From Streptomyces katrae (GTDB lineage Bacteria; Actinomycetota; Actinomycetes; Streptomycetales; Streptomycetaceae): a stretch of 11,172 bases of DNA. The translations under genes and the position numbers were made by a program. The DNA is taken from the NCBI RefSeq assembly GCF_000966975.1, contig NZ_JZWV01000128.1:1-11172 (forward strand), in the 5' to 3' direction. Below, piece after piece: positions 1 to 7,148 of the stretch; within the stretch, counting starts at the first letter, position 1, and the number at the start of each line of letters is the position of its first letter. The notes under the pieces are model-generated. The model searched no databases. It was not told where the DNA came from and was given only the letters and a program-made list of their open reading frames with translations.

Positions 1-373
1 GGTCCGGCTGGTGTTCGACGCCGCTCCCGGCCCCGGCGTGGTGGTCGGCCTCGCCGACCTCGGCGACCGCTTCCGCCTGGTGGCCAACGACGTCGACGTG
101 GTGGCTCCCCCGCACCCGCTGCCCGCCCTGCCGGTCGCCCGCGCGGTCTGGCGGCCCCGCCCGGACCTGCGGACCTCCACCGAATCCTGGCTGACGGCCG
201 GCGGACCGCACCACACCGTCCTCAGCACCGCCCTGACCTCCGACCACCTCGACGACCTCGCGGAAATGCTCCGCCTGGAGCTCCTCCTCATCGACGAGAG
301 CACCACCCCGCAGCGGTTCCGGCGCGAGCTGCGCTGGAACCAGGCCTATCACCGGCTGGCGCTGGGGCTGTGA
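1..373 (+). CDS. araA: L-arabinose isomerase, C-terminal end (partial)
   Basis: This is the last 123 codons of a gene that begins before the window; the frame is open from base 2 to the TGA at 371-373. The enzyme interconverts L-arabinose and L-ribulose in the cytoplasm, the first step of arabinose catabolism. The fragment matches the C-terminal domain of AraA as I know it from E. coli: [20 protein letters not shown], then [29 protein letters not shown], the [10 protein letters not shown] segment and [11 protein letters not shown] close to the end. The His pair in AGGPHHT corresponds to the conserved GGAHHT segment of the family, which contributes a metal-site histidine. The end is intact and of normal length. 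Nothing can be said about the start or regulation. Arabinose is a side-chain sugar of plant cell walls, which fits the cellulose and xylose genes to the right. Confidence 0.9.
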   Translation, partial: VRLVFDAAPGPGVVVGLADLGDRFRLVANDVDVVAPPHPLPALPVARAVWRPRPDLRTSTESWLTAGGPHHTVLSTALTSDHLDDLAEMLRLELLLIDESTTPQRFRRELRWNQAYHRLALGL

Positions 374-394
374 ACCGGAGGGCCGGGGGCCGCT

Positions 395-414
395 GCTCGG
401 GGGGATTCCCGAGC
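395..414 (+). terminator. hairpin after araA, possible terminator
   Basis: Twenty-two bases after the araA stop codon, GCTCGGG (395-401) can pair with CCCGAGC (408-414) around a 6-nt loop. No run of T follows, which is common for actinobacterial terminators. It lies upstream of the cellulase promoter and could separate the two transcripts. Terminator function is inferred from position and stem only. Confidence 0.45.
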
Positions 415-440
415 GAAATGCTTTCGACCCTCCGCGTGCC

Positions 441-469
441 TTGACGCCGCTGGGCGCCGTCCGCACAGT
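441..469 (+). promoter_or_regulatory. putative promoter of the GH6 cellulase gene
   Basis: TTGACG (441-446) is a good -35 hexamer. A 17-nt spacer leads to CACAGT (464-469), a weak -10 hexamer that keeps the second-position A and the final T. A start point near 476 would leave a leader of about 60 nt. The CebR box at 469-482 covers the end of the -10 element and the start point, so bound repressor would block RNA polymerase. The assignment rests on sequence match and geometry only. Confidence 0.5.
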
Positions 470-482
470 GGGAGCGCTCCCA
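469..482. promoter_or_regulatory. CebR operator (perfect) at the cellulase promoter
   Basis: TGGGAGCGCTCCCA is a perfect 14-bp palindrome and matches the known CebR box of Streptomyces. One more base pair on each side (G468/C483) extends the symmetry to 16 bp. The site overlaps the predicted -10 element and start point, the expected place for repression that is relieved by cellobiose or cellotriose. The same 14-mer occurs twice upstream of cebE. Confidence 0.9.
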
Positions 483-535
483 CCCGTCCGTGCCGGGCCC
501 CGCCCGCGCACCCGACGTGAAAGGCACCCAGCGAA

Positions 536-2269
536 ATGAGCCGCATCATCCCCCGCACCGCGTTACTGGCGGCCCTCGGCCTCGTCACGGCCGCGGGCGC
601 CACCGCCACCGTCTTCGGCACCCCCGCCGGCGCCGCCACCGCCGGCTGCAAGGTCGAATACCGGATCACGAACCAGTGGAACACCGGGTTCGGCGCCGAT
701 GTGGTCGTCACCAACACCGGAGACCCGGTAGCCGCCTGGACCCTGGAATGGACCTACGCGAACGGCCAGCAGGTCACCCAGGGCTGGAACGCCGCGATCA
801 CCCAGTCGGGAGCGGCCGTGACGGCCAAGAGCCTCTCGTACAACGGGTCGCTGGCCACCGGCGGTTCTACGTCCTTCGGGTTCAACGGGTCCCACACCGG
901 CACGAACGGCGTGCCCGCGACGTTCAAGCTCAACGGCGTCACCTGCAACGGTGCCGATCCGACCCAGCCCCCCACCACACCGCCGACGACCCCGCCCACG
1001 ACGCCTCCGCCGTCGGGCGGCAAGGTCGACAACCCCTACGCCGGCGCCAGGGTGTACGTGAATCCCGAGTGGTCCGCCAAGGCGGCCGCCGAGCCGGGCG
1101 GCACGAGGGTGTCGAACCAGCCCACCGCCGTCTGGCTGGACCGCATCGCCCTGGTGACGGGCGGCAGCGGCAAGATGGGCCTGCGCGACCACCTCGACGC
1201 GGCCCTGGCGCAGAAGGGCAGCGGCGAACTCGTCGTCCAGCTGGTGGTCTACGACCTGCCCGGACGGGACTGCTCCGCGCTCGCCTCCAACGGGGAACTG
1301 GGTCCGACCGAGATCGACAAGTACAAGACGCAGTTCATCGACCCGATCGCCGCGATCCTCGCCGATCCCAAGTACGCCGGACTGCGGATCGTCGCCGCCG
1401 TCGAGATCGACTCCCTGCCGAACCTCGTCACCAACGTCTCGGGCCGCCCGACGGCCACCCCCGCCTGCGACGTGATGAAGACCAACGGCAACTACATCAA
1501 GGGGGTGGGCTACGCGCTGAACAAGCTGGGATCGATCGCCAACGTCTACAACTACGTGGACGCGGGCCACCACGGCTGGCTCGGCTGGGACGACAACTTC
1601 GGCGCCTCCGCGGAGATGTTCAAGCAGGCCGCGACCGCCGAGGGGTCCACCCTCTCCAAGGTGCACGGCTTCATCGTGAACACGGCCAACTTCAGCGCGC
1701 TGAAGGAGGACAACTTCAAGATCGACGACTCGGTGGGCGGCACGTCCGTACGCCAGTCGAAGTGGGTCGACTGGAACCGCTACACCGACGAGCTGTCCTA
1801 CGCCCAGGCCATGCGGGCCAAGGTGGTCTCGCTGGGCTTCGACCCCGGCGTCGGCATGCTCATCGACACTTCCCGCAACGGCTGGGGCGGCACGGCCCGC
1901 CCGACCGGACCCGGCGCGACGACCAGCGTGGACTCCTACGTCAACGGCGGCCGCTACGACCGGCGCATCCACCTCGGCAACTGGTGCAACCAGGCGGGAG
2001 CCGGGTTGGGCGAACGGCCGCAGGCGGCACCGGCCCCCGGCATCGACGCCTACGTGTGGATGAAGCCGCCGGGCGAGTCGGACGGGGCGAGCAAGGAGAT
2101 CCCGAACAACGAGGGCAAGGGTTTCGACCGGATGTGCGACCCCACCTACACGGGCAACGTCCGCAACGGCAACAGCATGTCGGGCGCGCTCCCGGACGCT
2201 CCGCTCGCCGGGCAGTGGTTCCCGGCCCAGTTCCAGGAGCTCATGAAGAACGCCTACCCGGCCCTGTGA
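536..2269 (+). CDS. cel6B: secreted GH6 exocellulase (1,4-beta-cellobiohydrolase) with CBM2
   Basis: This 577-residue enzyme should be exported and cut cellobiose from cellulose chain ends by inversion. Residues 1-35 form a Sec-type signal peptide (basic start, hydrophobic LLAALGLVTAAGA, likely cut near TPAGA-A). A CBM2 cellulose-binding domain follows, bracketed by Cys38 and Cys137. A Pro/Thr linker (PPTTPPTTPPTTPPP) spans about residues 141-160, and the GH6 domain runs from about 163 to the end. Key GH6 motifs are VVYDLPGRDC, where Asp245 matches T. reesei Asp175, and AVEIDSLPNLVTN, where Asp292 matches the proton donor Asp221. The C-terminal half (GNWCNQAGAGLGERP, YVWMKPPGESDGAS) strongly resembles Thermobifida fusca Cel6B, which favours an exo-acting enzyme. 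GAAAGG (519-524) lies 11 nt before the ATG. Codon 10 is TTA (563-565). The gene has its own promoter and CebR box and converges on cebR. Confidence 0.95.
   Translation: MSRIIPRTALLAALGLVTAAGATATVFGTPAGAATAGCKVEYRITNQWNTGFGADVVVTNTGDPVAAWTLEWTYANGQQVTQGWNAAITQSGAAVTAKSLSYNGSLATGGSTSFGFNGSHTGTNGVPATFKLNGVTCNGADPTQPPTTPPTTPPTTPPPSGGKVDNPYAGARVYVNPEWSAKAAAEPGGTRVSNQPTAVWLDRIALVTGGSGKMGLRDHLDAALAQKGSGELVVQLVVYDLPGRDCSALASNGELGPTEIDKYKTQFIDPIAAILADPKYAGLRIVAAVEIDSLPNLVTNVSGRPTATPACDVMKTNGNYIKGVGYALNKLGSIANVYNYVDAGHHGWLGWDDNFGASAEMFKQAATAEGSTLSKVHGFIVNTANFSALKEDNFKIDDSVGGTSVRQSKWVDWNRYTDELSYAQAMRAKVVSLGFDPGVGMLIDTSRNGWGGTARPTGPGATTSVDSYVNGGRYDRRIHLGNWCNQAGAGLGERPQAAPAPGIDAYVWMKPPGESDGASKEIPNNEGKGFDRMCDPTYTGNVRNGNSMSGALPDAPLAGQWFPAQFQELMKNAYPAL
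563..565 (+). promoter_or_regulatory. TTA leucine codon (possible bldA control point)
   Basis: Codon 10 of the cellulase reads TTA, followed directly by CTG for Leu11. In Streptomyces TTA is very rare, often sits near gene starts, and depends on the bldA-encoded tRNA-Leu(UUA), which matures late. I found no other in-frame TTA in the genes of this window. Secretion of the cellulase may therefore be tied to development as well as to CebR. Confidence 0.75.
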
Positions 2270-2288
2270 CGGACCGCCGGTGAAGGGC

Positions 2289-2329
2289 CCGGAGCCGTAC
2301 GGTGCCGCCCGGCTTCCCTACGGCTCCGG
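2289..2329. terminator. strong hairpin between convergent cellulase and cebR genes
   Basis: The 11-nt arm CCGGAGCCGTA (2289-2299) pairs perfectly with TACGGCTCCGG (2319-2329), leaving a 19-nt loop. The hairpin starts 20 nt after the cellulase stop codon and lies beyond the end of cebR on the other strand. It could act as a terminator in either direction. There is no T tract. It overlaps the first copy of the 36-bp repeat. Confidence 0.6.
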
Positions 2330-2366
2330 CCCGTACGGTGCCGCCCGGTTCCCTCACGGCTCCGGC
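2295..2366 (+). repeat. 36-bp tandem direct repeat, two copies plus a short third start
   Basis: Copy 1 (2295-2330) and copy 2 (2331-2366) both begin CCGTACGGTGCCGCCCGG and end CGGCTCCGGC. They differ only around the middle (GCTTCCCTA versus GTTCCCTCA). A third copy starts at 2367 with CCGTACG and then diverges. The repeat lies in the gap between two convergent genes, so it probably expanded there without coding cost. Each copy contains the palindrome CCGTACGG. Confidence 0.85.
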
Positions 2367-2420
2367 CCGTACGCGCTCGGGCCCCGGCCGCGCCCGGAAC
2401 CGGCGCGCGTCCCCCACCGC

Positions 2421-3485
2421 TCAGGAGGAATCCCGCACGACCAGCTCCGTGGGAAGGACCCGCGGCTGCTCCTCCTCCGCCGCCGGGCCGGCTCCGGGCC
2501 CGTCGGCGATCTTCCGCAGCAGGAGCCGGGTCATCGTGCGGCCCATCTCCTCGATCGGCTGGCGCACGCTCGTCAGGGGCGGATCCATCAGGCGCGCCAC
2601 CACGGAGTCGTCGACGCCGACGAGGGCCACGTCCTCGGGAACCCGCCGCCCGGCCTCGCGCAGCGCTCCGCGCGCCCCTGCCGCCATCACGTCGGAGGCG
2701 GCGAAGACCGCGTCCAGGCCGGGGGCGCGCTCCAGCAGGGCGCGCATCGCCAGCCTGCCGCCCTCCTCGGTGAAGTCCCCGGTCGCGACGAGCGATTCGT
2801 CGGGTGTGATCCCGGCCTCGGCGAGGCCCGCGCGGTAGCCTCCGAGACGGGCGCGGGCCACGTACATGTCGGCCGGACCGCTGATGGTCGCGATCCGGGC
2901 GCGGCCCCGGCCCACCAGGTGGGCGACGGCCGCGCGGCCGGCGCCGGTGTTGTCGGAGTCCACGTAGTCGATGGGTTCGGCCTCGGAGCGCCGGCCGTTC
3001 ATGACGACCGGCAGGCCCAGCCGCGCCAGCCGGTCGGGGAGCGGATCGTCCCCGTGGACGGATGCCAGCAGTACGCCGTCGACGCGCTGGGCGGCCAGGT
3101 ACTGCTCGAAACGCCGCCGCTCCGGCTCGGTCCGGACCAGGGTGAGCAGCAACTGCTTGTCGGCCTGGGCGAGTTCGGCGCTGACCCCGCGGATCAGGTC
3201 CAGGAAGTACGGCTCCGAGAACACCCGCGCCTCGGTCTCCGGGATGACCAGGGCGACCGCGTCGGTCCGGCTGCCGGCCAGCGCCCTGGCCGCCTGGTTG
3301 GGTACGTACCCGAGCTCCGCGACCGCGCGGGCGACGGCTTCCCTGGCCTGCTCGCTCACCCGCGGCGAGCCGTTGATGACCCGGGACACCGTGCCCCGGC
3401 CGACGCCGGCCAGGGCCGCGACCTCTTCCAGGGTGGGCCTGCCGTTCCGCCGTCCGCTCACGCCTCTCGAACTCCCCTCGCGCAT
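2421..3485 (-). CDS. cebR: LacI-family cello-oligosaccharide repressor CebR
   Basis: This repressor should bind TGGGAGCGCTCCCA and release it when cellobiose or cellotriose is present. The chosen ATG (3483-3485) gives 354 residues, close to known CebR proteins, and has GGAG 4 nt upstream. A GTG eight codons further in, with GGGGAG upstream, is an alternative. The frame also extends upstream to 3554, but those 23 codons look like untranslated leader. The N-terminus has the LacI helix-turn-helix RPTLEEVAALAGVGRGTVSR at about residues 17-36, then the hinge VPNQAARALAG. A periplasmic-binding-protein-like effector domain follows, with LDAVFAASDVMAAGARGALR and VALVGVDDSVVARLMDPPLT typical of the family. 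It is divergent from cebE with boxes between them, so it probably also controls itself. It ends 151 nt from the convergent cellulase gene. Confidence 0.93.
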   Translation of the reverse strand: MREGSSRGVSGRRNGRPTLEEVAALAGVGRGTVSRVINGSPRVSEQAREAVARAVAELGYVPNQAARALAGSRTDAVALVIPETEARVFSEPYFLDLIRGVSAELAQADKQLLLTLVRTEPERRRFEQYLAAQRVDGVLLASVHGDDPLPDRLARLGLPVVMNGRRSEAEPIDYVDSDNTGAGRAAVAHLVGRGRARIATISGPADMYVARARLGGYRAGLAEAGITPDESLVATGDFTEEGGRLAMRALLERAPGLDAVFAASDVMAAGARGALREAGRRVPEDVALVGVDDSVVARLMDPPLTSVRQPIEEMGRTMTRLLLRKIADGPGAGPAAEEEQPRVLPTELVVRDSS

Positions 3486-3575
3486 CGCACTCCGCGCCCG
3501 CCCCGGTCCCGTGGGCCGGGCGGGGATGACGGACCCCGCCGCCCCGCGCGGCACACCTTACGCCGAGGAGGCCCA

Positions 3576-3589
3576 TGGGAGCGCTCCCA
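3576..3589. promoter_or_regulatory. CebR operator O1 (perfect), cebR-proximal
   Basis: The site is an exact TGGGAGCGCTCCCA. It abuts a possible cebR -10 hexamer on the minus strand (3594-3589) and lies 91 nt before the cebR ATG. It would cover the cebR start point, which fits negative autoregulation. The operator identity is clear, but the exact cebR promoter is uncertain. Confidence 0.9.
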
Positions 3590-3639
3590 CACTAGCCTTG
3601 ATTACCTGAACACGCCACGCGCGATTCGGAGTTCGGCTC

Positions 3640-3669
3640 TTGACACCCGCACCCGCCAGACAGCAACCT
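3640..3669 (+). promoter_or_regulatory. putative cebEFG-bglC promoter
   Basis: TTGACA (3640-3645) is a consensus -35 hexamer. After an 18-nt spacer comes CAACCT (3664-3669), which keeps the A and the final T that matter most in a -10 element. A start near 3676 leaves a leader of about 138 nt. The CebR box at 3683-3696 lies just downstream and would block initiation or escape. Confidence 0.6.
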
Positions 3670-3682
3670 TCCGGCAGCGATG

Positions 3683-3696
3683 TGGGAGCGCTCCCA
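3683..3696. promoter_or_regulatory. CebR operator O2 (perfect), cebE-proximal
   Basis: The site is an exact TGGGAGCGCTCCCA, placed at about +8 to +21 from the predicted cebE start point. It should be the main operator of the transport operon. Confidence 0.9.
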
Positions 3697-3813
3697 TTCC
3701 CTGGGGGCGGCAACGGCCTCCACTTCAGGGTCCGCGCGGGTCCTCGCCGAGCCGCGAACAGCCGCCGGGCCCCCTGGCGCACGAAGAGCACCACCTTGGA
3801 CGAGGAGAGTGGA

Positions 3814-5185
3814 ATGCGCACTTCCAGCAGCAGACGCGGCCACGGCCGCCGTACCGCGGGCAAGGCGCTCGTCGCCGCCGTCGCCGTGGTGACCGGCGCG
3901 GCCCGTGACCGGCGCGGCCCTGCTCACCGCTTGCGGGGGCGACGACGGCGAGGACGCCGGCACGGCCGCAGGCGGACGGATCACGCTGCGGATCGGGACC
4001 TTCGGTTCCTTCGGCTACGACAACGCCACCGGGGCGAAGCTCTACGCCGAGTACGAGAAGTCCCACCCCCACATCAAGATCGAGGAATCGAACGTCGCGG
4101 ACGGCCAGAAGTACTGGGACACGCTCAAGCTCCGCCTCTCCCGCGACAGCGGCCTCGCGGACATCCAGGCCCTGGAGGTGGGCTACATCGCCGAGGCGAC
4201 CGGCCCCGCGATGGCGGACAAGTGGACCGACCTCGGCAGGACCGGCGGCGCGGACCTCGGGGCGTTCCTCGACTGGAAGGTCAAGCAGGCCACCACGGGC
4301 GACGGCAAGGTCATCGGGCTCGGCACGGACATCGGCCCGATGGCCATCTGCTACAACAAGGACCTGTTCGCCCGGGCCGGACTGCCGACCGAGCGCACGG
4401 AGGTCGCCCGGCTCTGGGCGGGCGACTGGGCGAAGTTCCTGGCGGCCGGAGAGACGTACAAGAAGAACGCCCCCGCCGGGACCGCCTTCCACGACTCCGC
4501 CGGCGGGCTGTTCAACGCGGTGATCTCCAGCGAGCCCGTGCAGTACGCCAACGCCAAGGGGGAGCTGGACTACGAGAACAGCCCGGGCGTGAAGAAGGCC
4601 TGGGACACCGCCGTGGCGGCGGCGCGGGGCGACCTGACGGCCAAGCTGCGCCAGTTCGACGAGAAGGGCACGTGGAACGCGGCCTTCAAGAACTCCAGGT
4701 TCGCCACCGTCGCCTGTCCCAGCTGGATGACGGGCATCATCAAGGAACAGGCGGGCCCGGCGAACCAGGGGAAGTGGGACATCGCCGCGCCGCCCGTGGC
4801 CGGGAACTGGGGCGGCTCCTTCCTCGCCGTGCCGAAGTCGGGCAAGCACGTCAAGGAGGCGGCCGAGCTCGCCGCGTGGCTCACCGCTCCGGCCCAGCAC
4901 GCCAAGGTCTTCGGCGTGAACGGCAACATCCCCTCCTCGAAGGACACCCTCGCCTCCCCGGCGGTCCAGGACGCGAAGCTGCCGTACTTCGGTGACACCC
5001 CGGTCGGCAGGATCTACTCGCAGGCCGCGGCGGGCATCACGCCCGCACCGATCAGCCGCTGGGACGGGCAGGTGAAGACCTTCCTCACCGACAACGGCAT
5101 CCTCGACATCGAGCAGCGCGGCACCGATCCGGCGAAGGCCTGGGAGAACGTCAGGAAGCTGGTCGCCGACAAGATCGACCGGTGA
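3814..5185 (+). CDS. cebE: CebE-type cello-oligosaccharide-binding lipoprotein, frame broken by a 16-bp duplication
   Basis: CebE is the extracellular lipid-anchored receptor that captures cellobiose and cellotriose for the CebFG importer. The true start is very probably ATG 3814, with GAGGAGAG at 3802-3809. It begins a signal peptide (MRTSSSRRGHGRRTAGKALV, then a hydrophobic stretch). The mature protein, however, is read in the next frame, open only from GTG 3905 to TGA 5183-5185. GTGACCGGCGCGGCCC is repeated exactly at 3889-3904 and 3905-3920. Removing one copy gives a continuous 451-residue protein with the perfect lipobox LLTAC-GG. As printed, frame 2 has a TGA at 3890-3892, so only GTG 3905 could start it, without a charged leader or a good ribosome site. 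The rest is intact family 1 solute-binding protein: LRIGTFGSFGYDNATG, GLGTDIGPMAICYNKDLF, ATVACPSWMTGII, NWGGSFLAVPKSGKH and WLTAPAQHAKVF. It could be a CebE paralogue. Its stop overlaps a possible cebF GTG. Confidence 0.85.
3889..3920 (+). repeat. perfect 16-bp tandem duplication inside the cebE signal peptide
   Basis: GTGACCGGCGCGGCCC occurs at 3889-3904 and again, without a mismatch, at 3905-3920. Sixteen is not a multiple of three, so the second copy shifts the downstream frame by +1. The absence of any difference between copies points to a very recent event or an artefact. Confidence 0.95.
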
Positions 5186-5235
5186 CGACGCCGGTGTCCG
5201 CGCACCGTACGCATCGACCTGGAAGGAAGCCGCCC

Positions 5236-6252
5236 GTGGCCACCTCCGTACGGGCGGCGGGCGACGGCTCCGCGCCGCCCGCCGCACCGGTCCGGGACCG
5301 AAGCGCCGGCCCCGGCTCCCCCAGCCGGCGGCCCCCCGGCCGCGGCGGCCTGCGCAGCACGCTCCACCGCCTCGACCTGAAGGCCGTCCCGTACGTCTTC
5401 GTCGCCCCCTTCTTCCTCACCTTCGCCGCCTTCGGCCTCTTCCCGCTGATCTACACGGGCTGGCTCTCGCTCCACCGGGTCGAGCTCGGCGGCGAGGCAC
5501 AGTGGAAGGGACTGGGGAACTACAGCTCCCTGGCGACCAGCGAGTTCTTCTGGAACGCGCTGGCCAACACCTTCACCATCGGCCTCATCTCGACCGTCCC
5601 CCAGCTGCTGATGGCCCTGGGCCTGGCCCATCTGCTCAACTACGAGCTGCGTGGCCGCGGGTTCTTCCGGGTCGCGGTCCTCGCCCCGTACGCCACCTCC
5701 ATCGCGGCGGCGACGCTCGTCTTCGCCCAGCTCTTCAACACCGACTACGGTCTGATCAACACGGTCCTGGGCTGGGCGGGCTTCGCCCCGGTCGACTGGG
5801 AGTCCTCCAAGTGGCCCGCGCAGATCGCGATATCGACGATCGTGACCTGGCGCTGGACGGGCTACAACGCGCTCATCTACCTGGCGGCGATGCAGGCCGT
5901 ACCGCAGGACCTGTACGAGGCCGCGGCCCTGGACGGGGCTTCGCGCCTGCGCCAGTTCCTCAGCGTGACCATCCCGTCCATCCGGCCGACGATCCTCTTC
6001 ACCGCCGTCGTCTCGACCATCGGCGCCACCCAGCTGTTCGGGGAGCCGCTGCTCTTCGGCGGCAGCGTGGGGATCAGCGGCGGCAGCGGCAACCAGTTCC
6101 AGACCCTGAGCCTGCTGATGTACGAGAAGGGCTGGGTGACCGGCGCACTGGGCCAGGCCTCCGCCATCGCCTGGGTCATGCTCCTGCTCCTCCTGCTCAT
6201 CGGCGGCCTGCGGACCCTGTTCTCCCGACTGCGCGCGAAGGAGGGGAGCTGA
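5236..6252 (+). CDS. cebF: cello-oligosaccharide ABC transporter permease CebF (MalF type)
   Basis: This is one of the two membrane subunits of the importer. I chose GTG 5236 because GGAAGGAAG (5221-5229) lies 6 nt before it; it gives 338 residues. An in-frame GTG at 5182 overlaps the cebE stop (GTGA) and would add 18 residues, but has no ribosome site. About 45 Pro/Gly/Arg-rich cytoplasmic residues come first. Six hydrophobic segments follow, including VPYVFVAPFFLTFAAFGLFP (about 51-70), LISTVPQLLMALGLAHLL, a third near VLAPYATSIAAATLVF, and WVMLLLLLLIGGL near the end. The cytoplasmic EAA loop that contacts the ATPase is YEAAALDGASRLRQFLSVTI, with Glu228. No ATPase gene is nearby; known CebEFG systems use MsiK. 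It is read with cebE upstream and cebG 2 nt downstream. Confidence 0.9.
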   Translation: MATSVRAAGDGSAPPAAPVRDRSAGPGSPSRRPPGRGGLRSTLHRLDLKAVPYVFVAPFFLTFAAFGLFPLIYTGWLSLHRVELGGEAQWKGLGNYSSLATSEFFWNALANTFTIGLISTVPQLLMALGLAHLLNYELRGRGFFRVAVLAPYATSIAAATLVFAQLFNTDYGLINTVLGWAGFAPVDWESSKWPAQIAISTIVTWRWTGYNALIYLAAMQAVPQDLYEAAALDGASRLRQFLSVTIPSIRPTILFTAVVSTIGATQLFGEPLLFGGSVGISGGSGNQFQTLSLLMYEKGWVTGALGQASAIAWVMLLLLLLIGGLRTLFSRLRAKEGS

Positions 6253-6254
6253 AC

Positions 6255-7148
6255 ATGGCCCGCACCCCCGGCACGACCGCCTCCGGGCCGCCGCGCGTCC
6301 GCCGTCTCCGCCCCTCGGCCGGCCGGCAGCGCCACGCGGGACCGCTGGCCTACGTCCTCCTGGGCCTGGCCGCCCTGCTCTCCCTCTTCCCCCTCTACTG
6401 GAACCTCGTCGCGGCCTCCCACACGGGCGAGCGGGTGGTGAAGGCCCCGGCGCCGCTGCTGCCCGGACCCCGGCTGCTCGACAACCTCTCCTTCGCCTGG
6501 AACCAGGTCGACATGGGCGAGGCACTGGTCAACACGACGGTCGTGGCCGGCCTGGTGGCCCTGTCCACCGTCCTGTTCTCCACCCTGGCCGGATTCGCCT
6601 TCGCCAGACTGCCCTTCAAGGGCCGGAGCGCCCTGCTGGCCCTCGTGGTGGCCACGATGACGATCCCGCCGCAGCTCAGCGTGATCCCGCTCTACGAGAT
6701 CATCACGGACCTGGGCTGGGTCGACCAGCTCCAGTCGGTCGTCCTGCCTTCGCTGGTCGCCGCCTTCGGCGTGTTCTTCATGCGCCAGTACCTGATCGAG
6801 GCACTCCCGGTGGAGCTCGTGGAGGCGGCCAGGGTGGACGGCGCCCACAGCCTCCGCATCATCTGGCACGTGGTGTTCCCGGTGGCACGGCCGGCGATGG
6901 CGGTCCTCGGGATGCTCGTCTTCGTCCAGGCCTGGAACGACTTCTTCTGGCCGTTCATCGCGCTGACCCCCGACGGCAACCCGACCCTGCAGGTCGCCCT
7001 GGCCGGCCTCGGGGCGGGCAACCACACGGTCGACCAGGCCGTCGTGCTGACCGGCGCGCTCATATCCACGCTGCCGCTGCTGCTGGTCTTCGCCGTCCTC
7101 GGCAGGCACATCGTGGGCGGCATCACCGCCGGCGCCGTCAAGAACTGA
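6255..7148 (+). CDS. cebG: cello-oligosaccharide ABC transporter permease CebG (MalG type)
   Basis: This is the second membrane subunit of the importer, 297 residues, normal for MalG-type permeases. ATG 6255 lies 2 nt after the cebF stop, with GGAGGGGAG (6240-6248) inside the end of cebF, so the two are probably translationally coupled. After a basic cytoplasmic N-terminus the first membrane helix is [20 protein letters not shown] (about 32-51). Further helices lie around [79 protein letters not shown] and [19 protein letters not shown]. The EAA loop is [20 protein letters not shown], with Glu190. The C-terminus [10 protein letters not shown] is characteristic of sugar MalG subunits. A 46-nt gap without a clear terminator separates it from the bglC region, so bglC is probably in the same transcript. 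Confidence 0.93.
   Translation: MARTPGTTASGPPRVRRLRPSAGRQRHAGPLAYVLLGLAALLSLFPLYWNLVAASHTGERVVKAPAPLLPGPRLLDNLSFAWNQVDMGEALVNTTVVAGLVALSTVLFSTLAGFAFARLPFKGRSALLALVVATMTIPPQLSVIPLYEIITDLGWVDQLQSVVLPSLVAAFGVFFMRQYLIEALPVELVEAARVDGAHSLRIIWHVVFPVARPAMAVLGMLVFVQAWNDFFWPFIALTPDGNPTLQVALAGLGAGNHTVDQAVVLTGALISTLPLLLVFAVLGRHIVGGITAGAVKN

Larger units (their letters stand above)
3486..3813. promoter_or_regulatory. cebR-cebE divergent regulatory region
   Basis: This 328-nt gap has no gene I can support. It holds two perfect CebR boxes with centres 107 bp apart, the TTGACA promoter for cebE and a possible -10 hexamer for cebR (TAGTGT on the minus strand, 3594-3589, with no convincing -35). The left part is the cebR leader of about 100 nt. 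The right part (3697-3813) is the cebE leader, ending in the ribosome site GAGGAGAG (3802-3809). CCCTG (3699-3703) and CAGGG (3726-3730) could form a weak leader hairpin. Confidence 0.7.

Noticed and set aside
962..1014. Pro/Thr codon repeats in the cellulase linker as a phase-variable tract
   Set aside because: The repeat units are multiples of 3 nt and the DNA is imperfectly repeated, so this is an ordinary interdomain linker.
563..1972. Long minus-strand open frame opposite the cellulase gene
   Set aside because: It is rich in Val, Gly and Arg, has no domain, and arises from the strong third-base G/C bias of the plus-strand gene. The minus-strand frames opposite cebE, cebF and bglC are dismissed for the same reason.
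3486..3554. 23-codon N-terminal extension of cebR to 3554
   Set aside because: It lacks a clear ribosome site and its residues do not resemble CebR N-termini. ATG 3485 gives the normal family length and has GGAG just upstream.
3889..3925. Programmed +1 frameshift in cebE
   Set aside because: A +1 shift at GCC-C would yield a plausible longer leader, but I see no slippery codon, stop codon or stimulatory structure of a known kind, and an exact duplication explains the shift more simply.
3640..4995. Long plus-strand open frame through cebE that includes ATG 3814
   Set aside because: Only the part 3814-3904 is genuine (signal peptide). After 3905 it gives an Arg/Gly-rich product with no family resemblance, the usual high-GC shadow of the real frame.
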